Part shown: one piece after another, positions 36,984-45,997 of the stretch
Numbering within the stretch: the stretch's first letter is position 1
Layout of the letters: each line of letters begins with the position of its first letter
NCBI GenBank assembly: GCA_005879985.1
Contig: VBIA01000121.1
Coordinates: forward strand, 1 to 47,869
Direction: 5' to 3'
Source of the DNA: Chloroflexota bacterium
GTDB lineage: Bacteria > Chloroflexota > Dormibacteria > Dormibacterales > Dormibacteraceae
DNA: 47,869 nucleotides
Notes under the pieces: model-generated
Told to the model about the DNA's origin: nothing
Seen by the model: only the letters and a program-made list of their open reading frames with translations
The model's database searches: none
Made by a program: the position numbers and the translations under genes

Positions 36984-38386
36984 TCCGCCGCACGCGCATC
37001 GTCTGCACCATCGGGCCGTCGAGCTCGTCGCCGGCCGTGCTGAGGAACCTCATCCAGTCGGGCATGGACGTGGCCCGCCTCAACTTCTCGCATGGCGACC
37101 ACGACACGCACCGGCGCGCGGCGGCCGACGTGCGGGCCGCGGCGCAGGCGGTGGGCCGGCCGGTCGCGATCATCGGCGACCTGCAGGGCCCGAAGATCCG
37201 CACGGGCGCGCTCGACTCGTCATTCCTGCGATTGGTGAGGGGCCGCCAGGTCGTTCTCACGGCTTCGCACCGACAGGACCCAAACGAGATCGAGGTCAGC
37301 CACGGCGAGCTTATCGAGTCGCTGCGGAAGGGCGATCGCGTGCTGCTCGACGACGGCCGTATCGAGCTCACGGTCAGGTCCATCTCCGGCGGCCGCGCCG
37401 TGTGCTCCGTCGTGCGCGGCGGGCTGCTCGGCGAGCGCAAGGGCGTGTCGGTGCCGGGCCGCACCCCGCCGCTGCCGGCGCTGACAGACAAGGACATCGC
37501 CGACCTGAAGCTTGCGGTCGAGATCGGCGTCGACTACGTGGCGCTGTCGTTCGTCCGCCGGCCGGACGACGTGCTCATGTGCCAGCAGCATCTCGCCGGG
37601 TTCAACTGCACCGCGCCCGTCATCGCCAAGCTCGAGAAGGTCGAGGCAATCCGCGAGCTGAGCGACATCCTCGATGTCGCGGGCGCGGTCATGGTCGCGC
37701 GCGGCGACCTGGGGGTCGAGTTGCGCCTCGGCGAGCTGCCGGCCGTGCAGAAGGAGGTCATCGACCGCGCCAACCGGGCCGGCGTGCCGGTGATCACCGC
37801 CACCGAGATGCTCGAGTCGATGGTCACCTCCAACCGGCCCACGCGCGCCGAGGCCTCCGACGTCGCCAACGCGATCTGGGACGGAACCGATGCGGTGATG
37901 CTGTCGCAGGAGACGTCGGTCGGTGCCCATCCGGTCGAGGCGGTGCGCGCCATGGCCCGCATCTGCCTGTCGGCGCAGCGCCACGCGACCTTCCAGCGTC
38001 AGCGGCAGATCTGGCGCGAGCCCGGCCAGGTTGGCAGCGCGATCGCACACGCTGCCGCCGCCAGCGCCAATGAGCTGGGGGCCCGCGTCATCATCGCCTT
38101 CACCGAGTCGGGAACCACCGCCTTGCGGTGCAGCAAGGCCCGGCCGCACGTCCCGATCATCGCCGCCAGTCCTCACGAGGAGGTGCTGCGCCGGACGTCG
38201 CTCTACGCCGGGGTGGTGCCGCTGCTGGTGGCCCCGGGCCGGGACACTGACGAGATGTTCGCCAACGCCACCGAAGCGGCCGTTCGCGCCGGCTTCGTGC
38301 GGGAGGGCGACCGGGTCGTGATCGTGGCGGGAGTTCCCGTCGGCAAGCCCGGCCAGACGAACTTGCTGAAAGTAGAGACCGTCTAG
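36980..38386 (+). CDS. pyk: Pyruvate kinase
   Basis: The 468 residues contain RTRIVCTIGPSSSS at the start, MDVARLNFSHG near 30, GDLQGPKIRTG, and ALSFVRRPDDV. The catalytic segment is PVIAKLEKVEAIRELSDILD with MVARGDLGVEL near 238. The C-terminal domain is the short regulatory form without a PEP-utiliser domain. It makes ATP and pyruvate from PEP. TTG 36980 is coupled to yacP. Convergence with no other gene and the palindromic sites downstream suggest the unit ends here. Confidence 0.95.
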   Translation: MIRRTRIVCTIGPSSSSPAVLRNLIQSGMDVARLNFSHGDHDTHRRAAADVRAAAQAVGRPVAIIGDLQGPKIRTGALDSSFLRLVRGRQVVLTASHRQDPNEIEVSHGELIESLRKGDRVLLDDGRIELTVRSISGGRAVCSVVRGGLLGERKGVSVPGRTPPLPALTDKDIADLKLAVEIGVDYVALSFVRRPDDVLMCQQHLAGFNCTAPVIAKLEKVEAIRELSDILDVAGAVMVARGDLGVELRLGELPAVQKEVIDRANRAGVPVITATEMLESMVTSNRPTRAEASDVANAIWDGTDAVMLSQETSVGAHPVEAVRAMARICLSAQRHATFQRQRQIWREPGQVGSAIAHAAAASANELGARVIIAFTESGTTALRCSKARPHVPIIAASPHEEVLRRTSLYAGVVPLLVAPGRDTDEMFANATEAAVRAGFVREGDRVVIVAGVPVGKPGQTNLLKVETV

Positions 38387-38401
38387 GAGCGAAGCGCCTC
38401 T

Positions 38402-38481
38402 TTGGCGCCAAACGCTTGCATTCACGCCGGAGCAAAGGCCCGGTTGGCGCCAAACGGGTGGAATGGGGCGACATTGGCGCC
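38402..38481 (+). promoter_or_regulatory. Three phased TTGGCGCCAA palindromes upstream of the 629-residue gene
   Basis: Perfect TTGGCGCCAA at 38402-38411 and 38444-38453, each with a following ACG, and a partial site TTGGCGCC at 38474-38481. Spacings of 42 and 30 bp are close to 4 and 3 helical turns, so the sites would face the same side of DNA. A TACAGT hexamer (38490-38495) follows the last one. They look like operators for a dimeric repressor or activator; the regulator is unknown. Confidence 0.6.
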
Positions 38482-40352
38482 GGTCCGTCTACAGTTTTCG
38501 AGTCTTGTCCCAGGCAGCCGCCACACAACCGCCCGGCCCATCGGCGACGGCGCCTGCCGGCGCCGGCGAGCGCTACGGGCCCAACACCGCCGAGGTGACC
38601 GCCTTCATCGAGTCGGTTGGCCGACTCTCGCCTTCGAAGTGGAAGAAGGTGATCGCGGCACGCGAGGCGGCGACCAGGGTGACCAGGGACGGCTCCGGCC
38701 AGCCGGCCGAAATCGTGCGCGCGCTGCTCGGCGGGGCTCCCAACGGCGCCGGCACGCTGCCCGAGCCGATGTCGAACGTCGCCACCGACATGGCCGCGAT
38801 CCTGGCCAAACGTTCCGACGCGGAGGCTGTGGCCGCGTGGCAAGCCGCGTCTGCGCTGGTGCGCCGGCGCCAGCTGTCGGCGCTGACCTTCGCAGCGCAT
38901 TACGCACCCTTTGCGTCCGTCATCCCGCCCGCGCAGGCCGTGGAACTGCCGCCCATCGTCGACCGCTTCGCCAACGCTCTGAAGTGGCTGAGCGCGCGGC
39001 AGTGGGAGTCGCTGGCGCGGCCGTGGTCGCTCGACCGCGACTCATCGGCATCCTTGCTGCAAGCCGCGCTGAAGAGCCGGGCGCGTGAGTCAGAGGAGGC
39101 GGTGGCGATCGCCGCGATCGCGGTCGCTCCCAGGCACGTCTCGGGCGACGCGGGATGGGCGGCGGTGAAGACGGCGGTGCACGGCGGCCGCGTGCTCAGC
39201 TCGATGGGCGAGCTGACGCCGGAGCAGCTGCAGGCCCTGTGGGCTCCGCTGGAGGAGGCGGTCGCGCTGCGCTCGCTGACCGACGCGCCGGTTTCCGACA
39301 AGCCTTCGCGGGCTCGGACGAAGAAATCACCGCGGCCCGCTGAAGAGATCAAGGTCGAGAAGAAGCGAATCGCCAGGCCGCGCGCCGCGGCGGCGTATGG
39401 GCCCAACAGCTCCGAGGTGGCCGCTTTCGTGAAAGCGATCCCCGAGCTCTCAGCGATTCAGTGGCTGCGCGTTCTCGACCGCAGGCAGCTGGTCGCCAGC
39501 GTGACGCGCGAGGGCGAGGACGAGTCGGCGGTGGTGGTGCGATCCATCCTGGCGGCTGTAAAGGCGTCGGCCGGGCTCGAGCTCGAGGCGCGGAACTCAG
39601 TGTTCTCGGCGGTGGAGCGCGCAGCGTTTGCCCTGGCCGCTCGCGCTCGCCTCAGCGACGACGAGTTCAAGCAGCACTATGGCTCGATGGCGGACGTAGT
39701 CCCGGCCCGCGAGGCCGACACCGCCTCATTCGCCTCGCGCCTCGCCGCACTGAACCCCGAGGAATGGATTCGGCTCGCGGGCGTCGGAGCGCCGGCGGAC
39801 GTTGCCGCGGTGACGCCCCTGGTCAACGCGGCCGACGCGCTGGCCGCGCACCTCGACCCGCGCACAGACGCCGAGGTCGTGGTGGCGTGGCACGCTCTCA
39901 CGGCGCTGGTCCGGCGTCACCGGCTTTCGGCCATCAAGTTCGCCGTGTCCTACGCCCCGTTTGCGTCGGCGGTGGTCGTGACCAAGGCCAGCTCGATCGC
40001 GCCCGTCGTGCAGCGGTACCTGACGGCGGTGGGAAGGCTGAGCGCGCACCAGTGCTCAGTCCTGGCCGAGCCGTGGCTGCTCGCGGACGACGTTTCGAAC
40101 GCTCTCGCCCGTGCGACCGCGGGTGCCGCAACGCGCGCCGCCGAAGAAGCGGCCGCGCTGGTGGCGCTCGTCACGGTGCCGATGCGCGTCACCGGCGACG
40201 CAGGCTGGGCCGCGTGCAAGACCGCGACGTTCGGCGGTCGGGTCATCGCCGCGCGGTCGAATCTCAGCGACGAGGAGCTGCTCGCCCTGTGGAAGCCGCT
40301 CGAGCGAGCGATTCCACTCGCGTCGCTTGCTGCCTCGACCAAGTCGCGCTGA
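38463..40352 (+). CDS. Unrecognised 629-residue protein with an ancient internal duplication
   Basis: I do not recognise this family. Two long repeats are visible: one from about residue 38 (ERYGPNTAEVTAFIESVGRL) to 285, and one from about 311 (AYGPNSSEVAAFVKAIPEL) to 620. Matching blocks include AAWQAASALVRRRQLSALTF against VAWHALTALVRRHRLSAIKF, HYAPFAS against SYAPFAS, and VSGDAGWAAVKTAVHGGRV against VTGDAGWAACKTATFGGRV. The second repeat carries about 75 extra residues. A charged Lys/Arg/Pro linker (about 285-310) joins them. Predicted all-helical, no signal peptide or membrane helix. ATG 38463 overlaps the operators; TTG 38505 (MSQAAATQPP), 10 bp after TACAGT, may be the true start. The gene is alone. 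Confidence 0.75.
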   Translation: MGRHWRRSVYSFRVLSQAAATQPPGPSATAPAGAGERYGPNTAEVTAFIESVGRLSPSKWKKVIAAREAATRVTRDGSGQPAEIVRALLGGAPNGAGTLPEPMSNVATDMAAILAKRSDAEAVAAWQAASALVRRRQLSALTFAAHYAPFASVIPPAQAVELPPIVDRFANALKWLSARQWESLARPWSLDRDSSASLLQAALKSRARESEEAVAIAAIAVAPRHVSGDAGWAAVKTAVHGGRVLSSMGELTPEQLQALWAPLEEAVALRSLTDAPVSDKPSRARTKKSPRPAEEIKVEKKRIARPRAAAAYGPNSSEVAAFVKAIPELSAIQWLRVLDRRQLVASVTREGEDESAVVVRSILAAVKASAGLELEARNSVFSAVERAAFALAARARLSDDEFKQHYGSMADVVPAREADTASFASRLAALNPEEWIRLAGVGAPADVAAVTPLVNAADALAAHLDPRTDAEVVVAWHALTALVRRHRLSAIKFAVSYAPFASAVVVTKASSIAPVVQRYLTAVGRLSAHQCSVLAEPWLLADDVSNALARATAGAATRAAEEAAALVALVTVPMRVTGDAGWAACKTATFGGRVIAARSNLSDEELLALWKPLERAIPLASLAASTKSR

Positions 40353-40374
40353 CAACGCTGCTTAAATTGACCTG

Positions 40375-41145
40375 ATGGCCAAGAAGAAAACGCAGCGCAA
40401 GGCCGCCCCTCGCGCAACAAGCCGCAGCAACTCACACGATCCGAAGTTCGCGCGTGTGCTTGGAGTCTTCGCCCACCCCGACGACCCGGAGTTCGGCGCC
40501 GGCGGGTCCATGGCGAAGCTGGCGAAGGACGGCGCCAATGTGACCTACGTGATCGTGACCGACGGATCGCAGGGCGGCGAGGACCCCAACCAGAGGGACT
40601 CGGAGCTGGTGTCGATTCGCAAGCGCGAGCAGCGAGCCGCGGCCAAGGTGCTGGGCATCAAGAAGGTCGAGTTCCTCGGCTACAAGGACGGCCACCTGGC
40701 GCCTGACCTGAAGCTGCGGCGCGACATCGTGCGCATGATCCGCAAGCACAAGCCGGAGCTCGTCATCACGCACATCCCTGGACGCGTGCTCGACGCGCCC
40801 ATGGGCGGCTCGCATCCCGATCACATCGCGGTCGGCGAGGCGACGATGGCCGCGGTGTATCCGGACTCACGCAACCCGCGCGCGTTTCGCGGCCTGCTCA
40901 AAGAGGGCTACCAGCCGCACGTCGTCAATGAGGTGTGGATCCCTTACTGGACGCTCGGTGATTACTTCGTCGACATCAGCAAGACCCTCGAGCTGAAGCT
41001 CGCGGCGCTGAAGAAGCACAAGAGTCAGGTCGCGAAGCCGGGGCAGGAATGGGACGTCGACAAGTGGGTGCGCAAGCGCCACCGCGACATCGGCAAGAAG
41101 GGCGGGTATCAGTACGCCGAATCGTTCAAGCGGATAAAGGTCTAG
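40375..41145 (+). CDS. PIG-L/LmbE-family deacetylase
   Basis: The 256-residue protein has a basic N-terminus (MAKKKTQRKAAPRATSRS), then the zinc motif FAHPDDPEFGAGGSMAKLA near residue 32 and the second metal motif GGSHPDHIAVGEATM near 141. LmbE-like enzymes remove acetyl groups from N-acetylglucosamine-type substrates, for example in mycothiol, bacillithiol or GPI-type synthesis. No thiol-pathway neighbour is present, so the substrate is open. Its TAG shares a CTAG with the convergent SGNH gene. Confidence 0.88.
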   Translation: MAKKKTQRKAAPRATSRSNSHDPKFARVLGVFAHPDDPEFGAGGSMAKLAKDGANVTYVIVTDGSQGGEDPNQRDSELVSIRKREQRAAAKVLGIKKVEFLGYKDGHLAPDLKLRRDIVRMIRKHKPELVITHIPGRVLDAPMGGSHPDHIAVGEATMAAVYPDSRNPRAFRGLLKEGYQPHVVNEVWIPYWTLGDYFVDISKTLELKLAALKKHKSQVAKPGQEWDVDKWVRKRHRDIGKKGGYQYAESFKRIKV

Positions 41146-41765
41146 ACAGAACTCCAGCCCTCGCGTACGCGCGACCAGATCTCGTCCGCCCACGCTGCGT
41201 ACTGGGCGTCGCCGGGATGCAGCTCGTCGGCCGCGATCCAGCCGGTTGAGCCCATCGCGCGCGTGCTGACCTCGGTGAGGTCGGCCCACGTGAAGCGTCG
41301 CGCTTCGGCTTCTTGCTGCGCGACCGCGTTGAACTTTTCGGTGACGCTGCGCAGTCGGGCCGGGTCACCGTAGTCGCGCGCCGCAGGGGCGACCGACCAG
41401 TTCGGTATGGAGATGGCGGCGACGCGACCCGCGGGCAGCTGCGTCGCGGCGATCGCGTCGTAGATCTCGACCAGCGACTCGCGGTACTGCTGCGCGCTGC
41501 GGCCCTGGACCAGGTCGTTGACACCGATGAGCACGCTGACCAGGTCGGGCTTCAGGTCGGTTATGTAGCCGAGCTCCTTCGCGAGCAGGTCGATGGTGGT
41601 GAACCCGTTCACCGCGGGATTGACGACCTCGACCTCGCGCCGGCTCGCCTCCTGCAGGCTCGCCGCCAGCAGCGACGGAAAGTTGCGCGACTCGTGCGAC
41701 GCGCCGGTGCCGATGGTGTACGAGTCGCCGAGCGCGAGGTAGACGATGTGATTGCGGTCGGTCAC
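41142..41765 (-). CDS. SGNH/GDSL-family hydrolase
   Basis: The 207 residues carry the four SGNH blocks: YLALGDSYTIGTG (nucleophile Ser) near residue 10, a Gly region, LIGVNDLVQG (Asn) near 81 and ADELHPGDAQYAAWA (Asp-His) near 180. Such enzymes are esterases or lipases of broad specificity. There is no signal peptide, so it is probably cytoplasmic. Its ATG overlaps the end of the isocitrate-dehydrogenase-family gene by 4 bp, so the two form an operon. Confidence 0.85.
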   Translation of the reverse strand: MTDRNHIVYLALGDSYTIGTGASHESRNFPSLLAASLQEASRREVEVVNPAVNGFTTIDLLAKELGYITDLKPDLVSVLIGVNDLVQGRSAQQYRESLVEIYDAIAATQLPAGRVAAISIPNWSVAPAARDYGDPARLRSVTEKFNAVAQQEAEARRFTWADLTEVSTRAMGSTGWIAADELHPGDAQYAAWADEIWSRVREGWSSV

Positions 41766-42862
41766 CGGTCGATGTCGGCGAGCGCGCTCCAGACGTCGAT
41801 CTTCGTGCGCACGCGGCGGATCACCTCGTCGGTGAACTCCGTCGTCGACGCGTGTCCACCTAGGTCCGCGGTACGCACGCCGTCGGACACCGCCTCGAGC
41901 GCCGACTCGTAGATTGCGCGCGACGCCACATGAGCCGCGTCACCCTGCATGTACCCGAGAAGCGATGCCACCGCGAGGATCATCGCCATCGGGTTGGCCA
42001 CGTTCTTGCCCTCGAGCGCGGGCGCCGTGCCATGCGGCGCCTCGGTCATCGCAACCGCCACCGCGCCGTCGTCCTTGAACGCGAGCAGTGTCGACTCGGC
42101 GCCGGCGATGGTGCCGAACATCTGCATGACGAGGTCGGAGAGCGTGTCGCCGTCACGGTTGAGGGCGGGAATGACCAGGGCCTCGCCACTGGTGGTCAGC
42201 AGCATCGCGTAGGTGGCGTCGATGAGCTGCGGCTCGTAGCTCACGTCGGCATGGCGCTTGGCCGCGGCGTCGAGCTCCTCCTTGAACATGCCCTCGTAGA
42301 CGGGGCTGACGGTGAACTTCGGACCGCCGAACACCTTGGCCCCGAAGCGACGCGCATGCGTGAACGCGTACTCGGCCACGATGCGGCATGTTCGGCGGCT
42401 GATCTTCTCCGTGCGAAACGCCCACTCGTCCAGGTCGTGACCCTCGCGCCACTCCTTCGCTCCGTACGCGTCGTCGACCGCCATGCGGATCACCGAGATC
42501 GGCGCATGCACGCCGGCCAGCGGGCGGATGCCCGGGATGCGGCGGCCGGTGCGCACGATGACGCGGCCGTCGATCTGCTTGCGGAGGATGGCGTTCGGGC
42601 TGCCGACGTCGCCGGTACCCTCGGGCGTGATCGTGGCGGCCTTGATGCCGAAGCCACATTCGCGTAGGGCGGCTGACGCCTCGTGCACCACCTCGTTGCG
42701 CGTCTCGCGGCGGTGGGCGAGGGAGAGATCGAAATCGCGCTGGATCACCTGGAAGCCGATCACGTCGCGCTCGAGCAGGCGGCGGGCTTCGAGGAGCAGC
42801 TCCTCGCCGGTCTGATCCCCATGCAGCACGACCACGGTCGGCGCGGCCATCGCTCGAATCAT
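41762..42862 (-). CDS. Isocitrate/isopropylmalate dehydrogenase-family enzyme
   Basis: The 366-residue protein is a beta-decarboxylating dehydrogenase. FGIKAATITPEGTGDVGSPN near residue 93 resembles the substrate loop of NADP-isocitrate dehydrogenases, followed by NAILRKQIDGRV, IDATYAMLLT near 217, LNRDGDTLSDLVMQMFGTIAG and TEAPHGTAPALEGKNVANP (adenine-binding region). It oxidises a 2-hydroxy acid such as isocitrate; the exact substrate is inferred. ATG 42850 (MAAPTVVVLHGDQTGEE) is the more likely start, since the first four residues are not conserved-looking. A hairpin lies directly upstream. Confidence 0.82.
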   Translation of the reverse strand: MIRAMAAPTVVVLHGDQTGEELLLEARRLLERDVIGFQVIQRDFDLSLAHRRETRNEVVHEASAALRECGFGIKAATITPEGTGDVGSPNAILRKQIDGRVIVRTGRRIPGIRPLAGVHAPISVIRMAVDDAYGAKEWREGHDLDEWAFRTEKISRRTCRIVAEYAFTHARRFGAKVFGGPKFTVSPVYEGMFKEELDAAAKRHADVSYEPQLIDATYAMLLTTSGEALVIPALNRDGDTLSDLVMQMFGTIAGAESTLLAFKDDGAVAVAMTEAPHGTAPALEGKNVANPMAMILAVASLLGYMQGDAAHVASRAIYESALEAVSDGVRTADLGGHASTTEFTDEVIRRVRTKIDVWSALADIDR

Positions 42863-42864
42863 AT

Positions 42865-42884
42865 GGCCCGCTCAGAGGCGGGCC
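42865..42884 (-). terminator. Hairpin between two minus-strand genes
   Basis: GGCCCGC (42865-42871), loop TCAGAG, GCGGGCC (42878-42884): a perfect 7-bp stem without a T tract. It lies after the stop of the secreted protein and before the dehydrogenase start, so it may end the upstream transcript. Confidence 0.5.
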
Positions 42885-42922
42885 GGTTCAGCGAGGCGGC
42901 TAGGGCTTGACGCAGCCTCCGG

Positions 42923-44095
42923 CTAACGCAGGTTCGCGGGGAACCACACACCGTTCTGGTCCGCGACCGGAGTCCCGCCGAGGTTCACACCGTCGTAGTT
43001 CTGGCTGCTGCCACCAATCGGAATTCCGTGTCCCGCCGACGGGACGATCCAGACCTCGTTGGCGTAGTAGTTCTGGGCCTGATAAGAGACGGAGATGATA
43101 GGGGCGCCGACGGCGTCGATGCCCATCACCGCTGACTGCGAGTTCTTGCGCGAGAACCATGTCGCGAGGGCACCAGTGTTGAGGTCGACGCGGATGATCT
43201 CGTTGGAGGCACCGGCCGGCACTGCGGAGGTCACGGTGCCAAATGCCCCGGTCGACGAGGCCGCCTGCCAGAAACCGACCGATGTGATCTGTCGCGGAGC
43301 GCCGGTGTACGGCACCAGCCACAGCCCGGCCTTGCCCGGCTGCATCGCGTAGACGCCGGCGGCCTGGACGCCGACTATGGTCCAAGCCTGGCCGGAGCCG
43401 GTCTGGCTCAGCGTGCCCGAGGCCACGTCCTGGACGTAGATCGAGCTGGCCGAGAGGAACACGTACTTGGAGCCGTCGGGCGAGACCTGGTTGAGTCCGA
43501 CCGGCACCCACTTCCGATAGGGGGCGTCGTAGCTCAGGCCGGTCGGCTGTCCGTATCCAGGCCCTCCCTGACCAGGCTGTTGTGTCGGCAGCGGCGATGG
43601 CTCTCCGGGCGCAGGCGAAGGCAGGCTCACCGCGCTCGCCGGGTCGGCGATGAACGAGCCGCCCGGGAAGACGATGAAGCCTCCGCTTCCGGGCGGGCCG
43701 GCGAAGACGGGCAGGCGGCAGTTCAGCGTTCGCGCCGGGGTGATGACGCCGTTGGAGCCGGTCGCGCCTGGGTAGAAGGGCGGATAGGCCGCGGTCGCCG
43801 GGCCGGTGTCAGGGGTGGTCGCCGACGGCAGCGGGCTGGGTGAGGACACCGGCGTGGGGCTGGGGCTCGGGGAAGGGCTGGAGGACGCGCTCTGCGTGGC
43901 CAGCGGAGAAGGCGATGCGACGGCCAGCGGCCGGTAGCACTTGCTGGAGATGCTCTTGAGGCCGAAGACGTTCGCGGGCCCGCATCCGAGAGGTGTGGCC
44001 GCGATCAGGATGACGCCGATGAGGATCGCGGTCACGGCGGTAACCAGCACCGCCGCGATGATCTGTCTCGAGCGCGCCGTCCTCAGCCAGTCCAT
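42923..44095 (-). CDS. Membrane-anchored, Ser/Pro-rich-linker extracytoplasmic protein, propeller-like
   Basis: The 390 residues begin with an uncleaved-looking membrane anchor (IIAAVLVTAVTAILIGVILI). A low-complexity Ser/Pro linker at about 55-105 and a 250-residue extracytoplasmic region follow. That region repeats short units such as SPDGSKYVFLSASSIYVQDVA and GKAGLWLVPYTGAPRQITSV, typical of WD40/TolB-like beta-propeller strands. The linker would span the cell wall. No enzyme motif is seen. It follows the second O-antigen-ligase-like gene on the same strand after 66 bp and may be co-transcribed. Confidence 0.7.
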   Translation of the reverse strand: MDWLRTARSRQIIAAVLVTAVTAILIGVILIAATPLGCGPANVFGLKSISSKCYRPLAVASPSPLATQSASSSPSPSPSPTPVSSPSPLPSATTPDTGPATAAYPPFYPGATGSNGVITPARTLNCRLPVFAGPPGSGGFIVFPGGSFIADPASAVSLPSPAPGEPSPLPTQQPGQGGPGYGQPTGLSYDAPYRKWVPVGLNQVSPDGSKYVFLSASSIYVQDVASGTLSQTGSGQAWTIVGVQAAGVYAMQPGKAGLWLVPYTGAPRQITSVGFWQAASSTGAFGTVTSAVPAGASNEIIRVDLNTGALATWFSRKNSQSAVMGIDAVGAPIISVSYQAQNYYANEVWIVPSAGHGIPIGGSSQNYDGVNLGGTPVADQNGVWFPANLR

Positions 44096-44161
44096 CGGTC
44101 GTCTCCCACCACCAGTGAATCGCTCAATGTGCCCAGATCGTTACGGAAAGCGCTGGCAAGG

Positions 44162-45784
44162 TTATGGCACCACGCCAAACTGAGCAAGCAGGGCGCGGTT
44201 GGCGGGGTCGAATCGGTCGAGCTCGAAGGCGTGGCGGGCAGCGTCCTCGGCCTCCGCGGTGAGGCCGAGGTTGATGTCGGCCAGCGCGAGATTGCGGTAG
44301 ACGCCGGGGTTGAAGGTGCCCAGCCGCGCCGCCTCGGCATATGCCTCCCTCGCCAGGGCCCAGTCCTGCCGCTCGAACGCGAGGTTTCCGACCTCGGTCG
44401 CGTAAACGCTCTCCTGCGGTGCGAGGAGGCGTGCCTCCTGAGCCGGTGCCAGGGCGAGGTCGCTGTGGCCCGAGTAGTCGTCGATGACAGCCGCCAGCAC
44501 GCGCTGGTCGGCGGCGTAGGGAAGGGCGGCGCCGGCGACTCCGACGCCGACGGCGGCCACGGCGCCGATCGCGGACGCGCCCAGGACGAGTCTGCCCCTC
44601 GGTAGGTTGGCCCGCGCGCCCTCCCGGGTCGCTCCCATCAGCACCACGGACGCGGCCGTGAACGCCCAGAAAGGAAAGGCGGCGGCAAGCATGGTGAAGT
44701 TCACCTGGACGACCAGCTGATAGGCGACCCAGCCGCCGAGCATCGCGTAGGAGGCCGGGCCGCGCGGCCCGCGCCAGAAGGCGAGGACGAACGCTGCGAT
44801 GAGCCACAGGTAGGCGCCCAGCCCCACGAGTCCCTGCGTCGCCGCGACCTGGAGGATCTCGGCGTGGGCCTTGTCCCACGGCTGGTGGAGGTCCACCGAC
44901 TCGAAGCGTCCGAAGACCAGGCCGAAGTTGTCAGGGCCGTAGCCGAGCAGGGGACGCGACGCGATCAGCTGCAGCGTGTCGCGCCAGACCGCGGGCCGGT
45001 CGCCGAGCGCGAGCAGGTCTGTCCGCTGCAGGGGCACGCCTTGCGCCTGCACGGCGGCGGAGGCGGCGGCTGCGCCGAGCACCGCGATCGCCGCGAGCGC
45101 CCCGACCGCGATGAACCGCGCCCGCCGGCTCGGCTGGACGGCGACGAGGACGATCGCCAGGCCGGCGGCGCCCGCCACCCAGGCGCTGCGGCTGAAGGTC
45201 AGAACCAGGGCGACGCCGATCAGCGCGCCCGCGTTCAGGGCCAGCAGCCGCCCCGCCCGCGACCTGCCTGCGAAGAGCTCCCAACACGCCAGCGGTAGCA
45301 GCATCGCAAGCAGCGCGCCAAGGGCGTTCTTCTGGCCCATCGTGCCGAAGGCCGGCGTCAGCTCGCCAAGCCGCAGAGAGTCGGTGATGGACTGCAGGAT
45401 CGCGATCGCCGAGACCGCGTAGCCGCCCGCGAGCAGCGTCCGCACCATGCCTCGGGCGTCCGAAGGCGTCGCGAGCGTCTGGACCGCAAGCCAGAAGAGC
45501 GCCGCGTAGCTGCCGAGCGTCAGGAGGCCGTCGTACCGCGAGTACGTGCCGAAGATGGCGACGTTCGGGTTGTAGGCGAAGACGGTCGACAGCGCGGCCG
45601 ACAGGACGAACGCGAGCAGCGGCAGGTCGAGCGCCGTGCGGCGAACGACCACCGACCGGGTGATGGCGAGCCGGGCGAGCCAGAGCACCACCAGGCCTGC
45701 GATCAGGACCCGGGCGACCAGGAGCTTGGGGAGGGCGTAGCGGTCGAAGGTGTCCCACGAGAAGGCGAGCGGCAGCAGGAACAC
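44162..45784 (-). CDS. O-antigen ligase/Wzy-like membrane protein with C-terminal TPR (second copy)
   Basis: The 540 residues from GTG 45784 have 11 or so membrane helices. The Wzy-type loop (LLALGDRPAVWRDTLQLIA and LLGYGPDNFGLVFGRFESVD) contains conserved Arg residues, and a TPR tail (REAYAEAARLGTFNPGVYRN) ends it. The frame stays open for at least 28 codons upstream and encodes PWPLARLERWYLRGG, which looks like a genuine N-terminus, but no ATG, GTG or TTG occurs there; CTG 45866-45868 is the nearest alternative. The real start is therefore uncertain. It is a paralogue of the 16.2-17.8 kb protein. Confidence 0.75.
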   Translation of the reverse strand: MFLLPLAFSWDTFDRYALPKLLVARVLIAGLVVLWLARLAITRSVVVRRTALDLPLLAFVLSAALSTVFAYNPNVAIFGTYSRYDGLLTLGSYAALFWLAVQTLATPSDARGMVRTLLAGGYAVSAIAILQSITDSLRLGELTPAFGTMGQKNALGALLAMLLPLACWELFAGRSRAGRLLALNAGALIGVALVLTFSRSAWVAGAAGLAIVLVAVQPSRRARFIAVGALAAIAVLGAAAASAAVQAQGVPLQRTDLLALGDRPAVWRDTLQLIASRPLLGYGPDNFGLVFGRFESVDLHQPWDKAHAEILQVAATQGLVGLGAYLWLIAAFVLAFWRGPRGPASYAMLGGWVAYQLVVQVNFTMLAAAFPFWAFTAASVVLMGATREGARANLPRGRLVLGASAIGAVAAVGVGVAGAALPYAADQRVLAAVIDDYSGHSDLALAPAQEARLLAPQESVYATEVGNLAFERQDWALAREAYAEAARLGTFNPGVYRNLALADINLGLTAEAEDAARHAFELDRFDPANRALLAQFGVVP

Positions 45785-45937
45785 GCCACCGCGCAGGTAC
45801 CATCGTTCGAGGCGGGCGAGTGGCCAGGGCTCCGCCGCGCGGTCGGACGCGGCGCGCGCGGGCGTCAGTTCGGCGGGGGGCGGGGCCAGGGAGGTCGCGG
45901 AAACGGGCCTATTCTGAGGGTGGGTCAGATCCTCTGC

Positions 45938-45943
45938 TACTAT
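45938..45943 (+). promoter_or_regulatory. Candidate extended -10 promoter for the rpmG operon
   Basis: TGCTACTAT contains a TGn extension and TACTAT as the -10. A start near 45950 would place the CCTAGG hairpin right at the 5' end of the transcript. TTGACA (45943-45948) just after it has no -10 downstream and is ignored. Confidence 0.4.
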
Positions 45944-45950
45944 TGACAGC

Positions 45951-45978
45951 GCCTAGGAAACCTAGGCTTTTTTCTTTT
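45951..45978 (+). terminator. Intrinsic terminator or leader attenuator before rpmG
   Basis: GCCTAGG (45951-45957), loop AAA, CCTAGGC (45961-45967), then TTTTTTCTTTT. It has full intrinsic terminator form on the plus strand, 20 bp before the rpmG start. No plus-strand gene lies upstream to be terminated, so either it attenuates the ribosomal operon or an upstream gene (often a tRNA in this place) has been lost. Confidence 0.75.
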
Positions 45979-45997
45979 CCCCACCAAAGAGTCAAGC

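Noticed and set aside
45943-45975. TTGACA as a -35 box for rpmG
   Set aside because: No -10 hexamer lies 16-18 bp further on; that region is the terminator hairpin and T tract.
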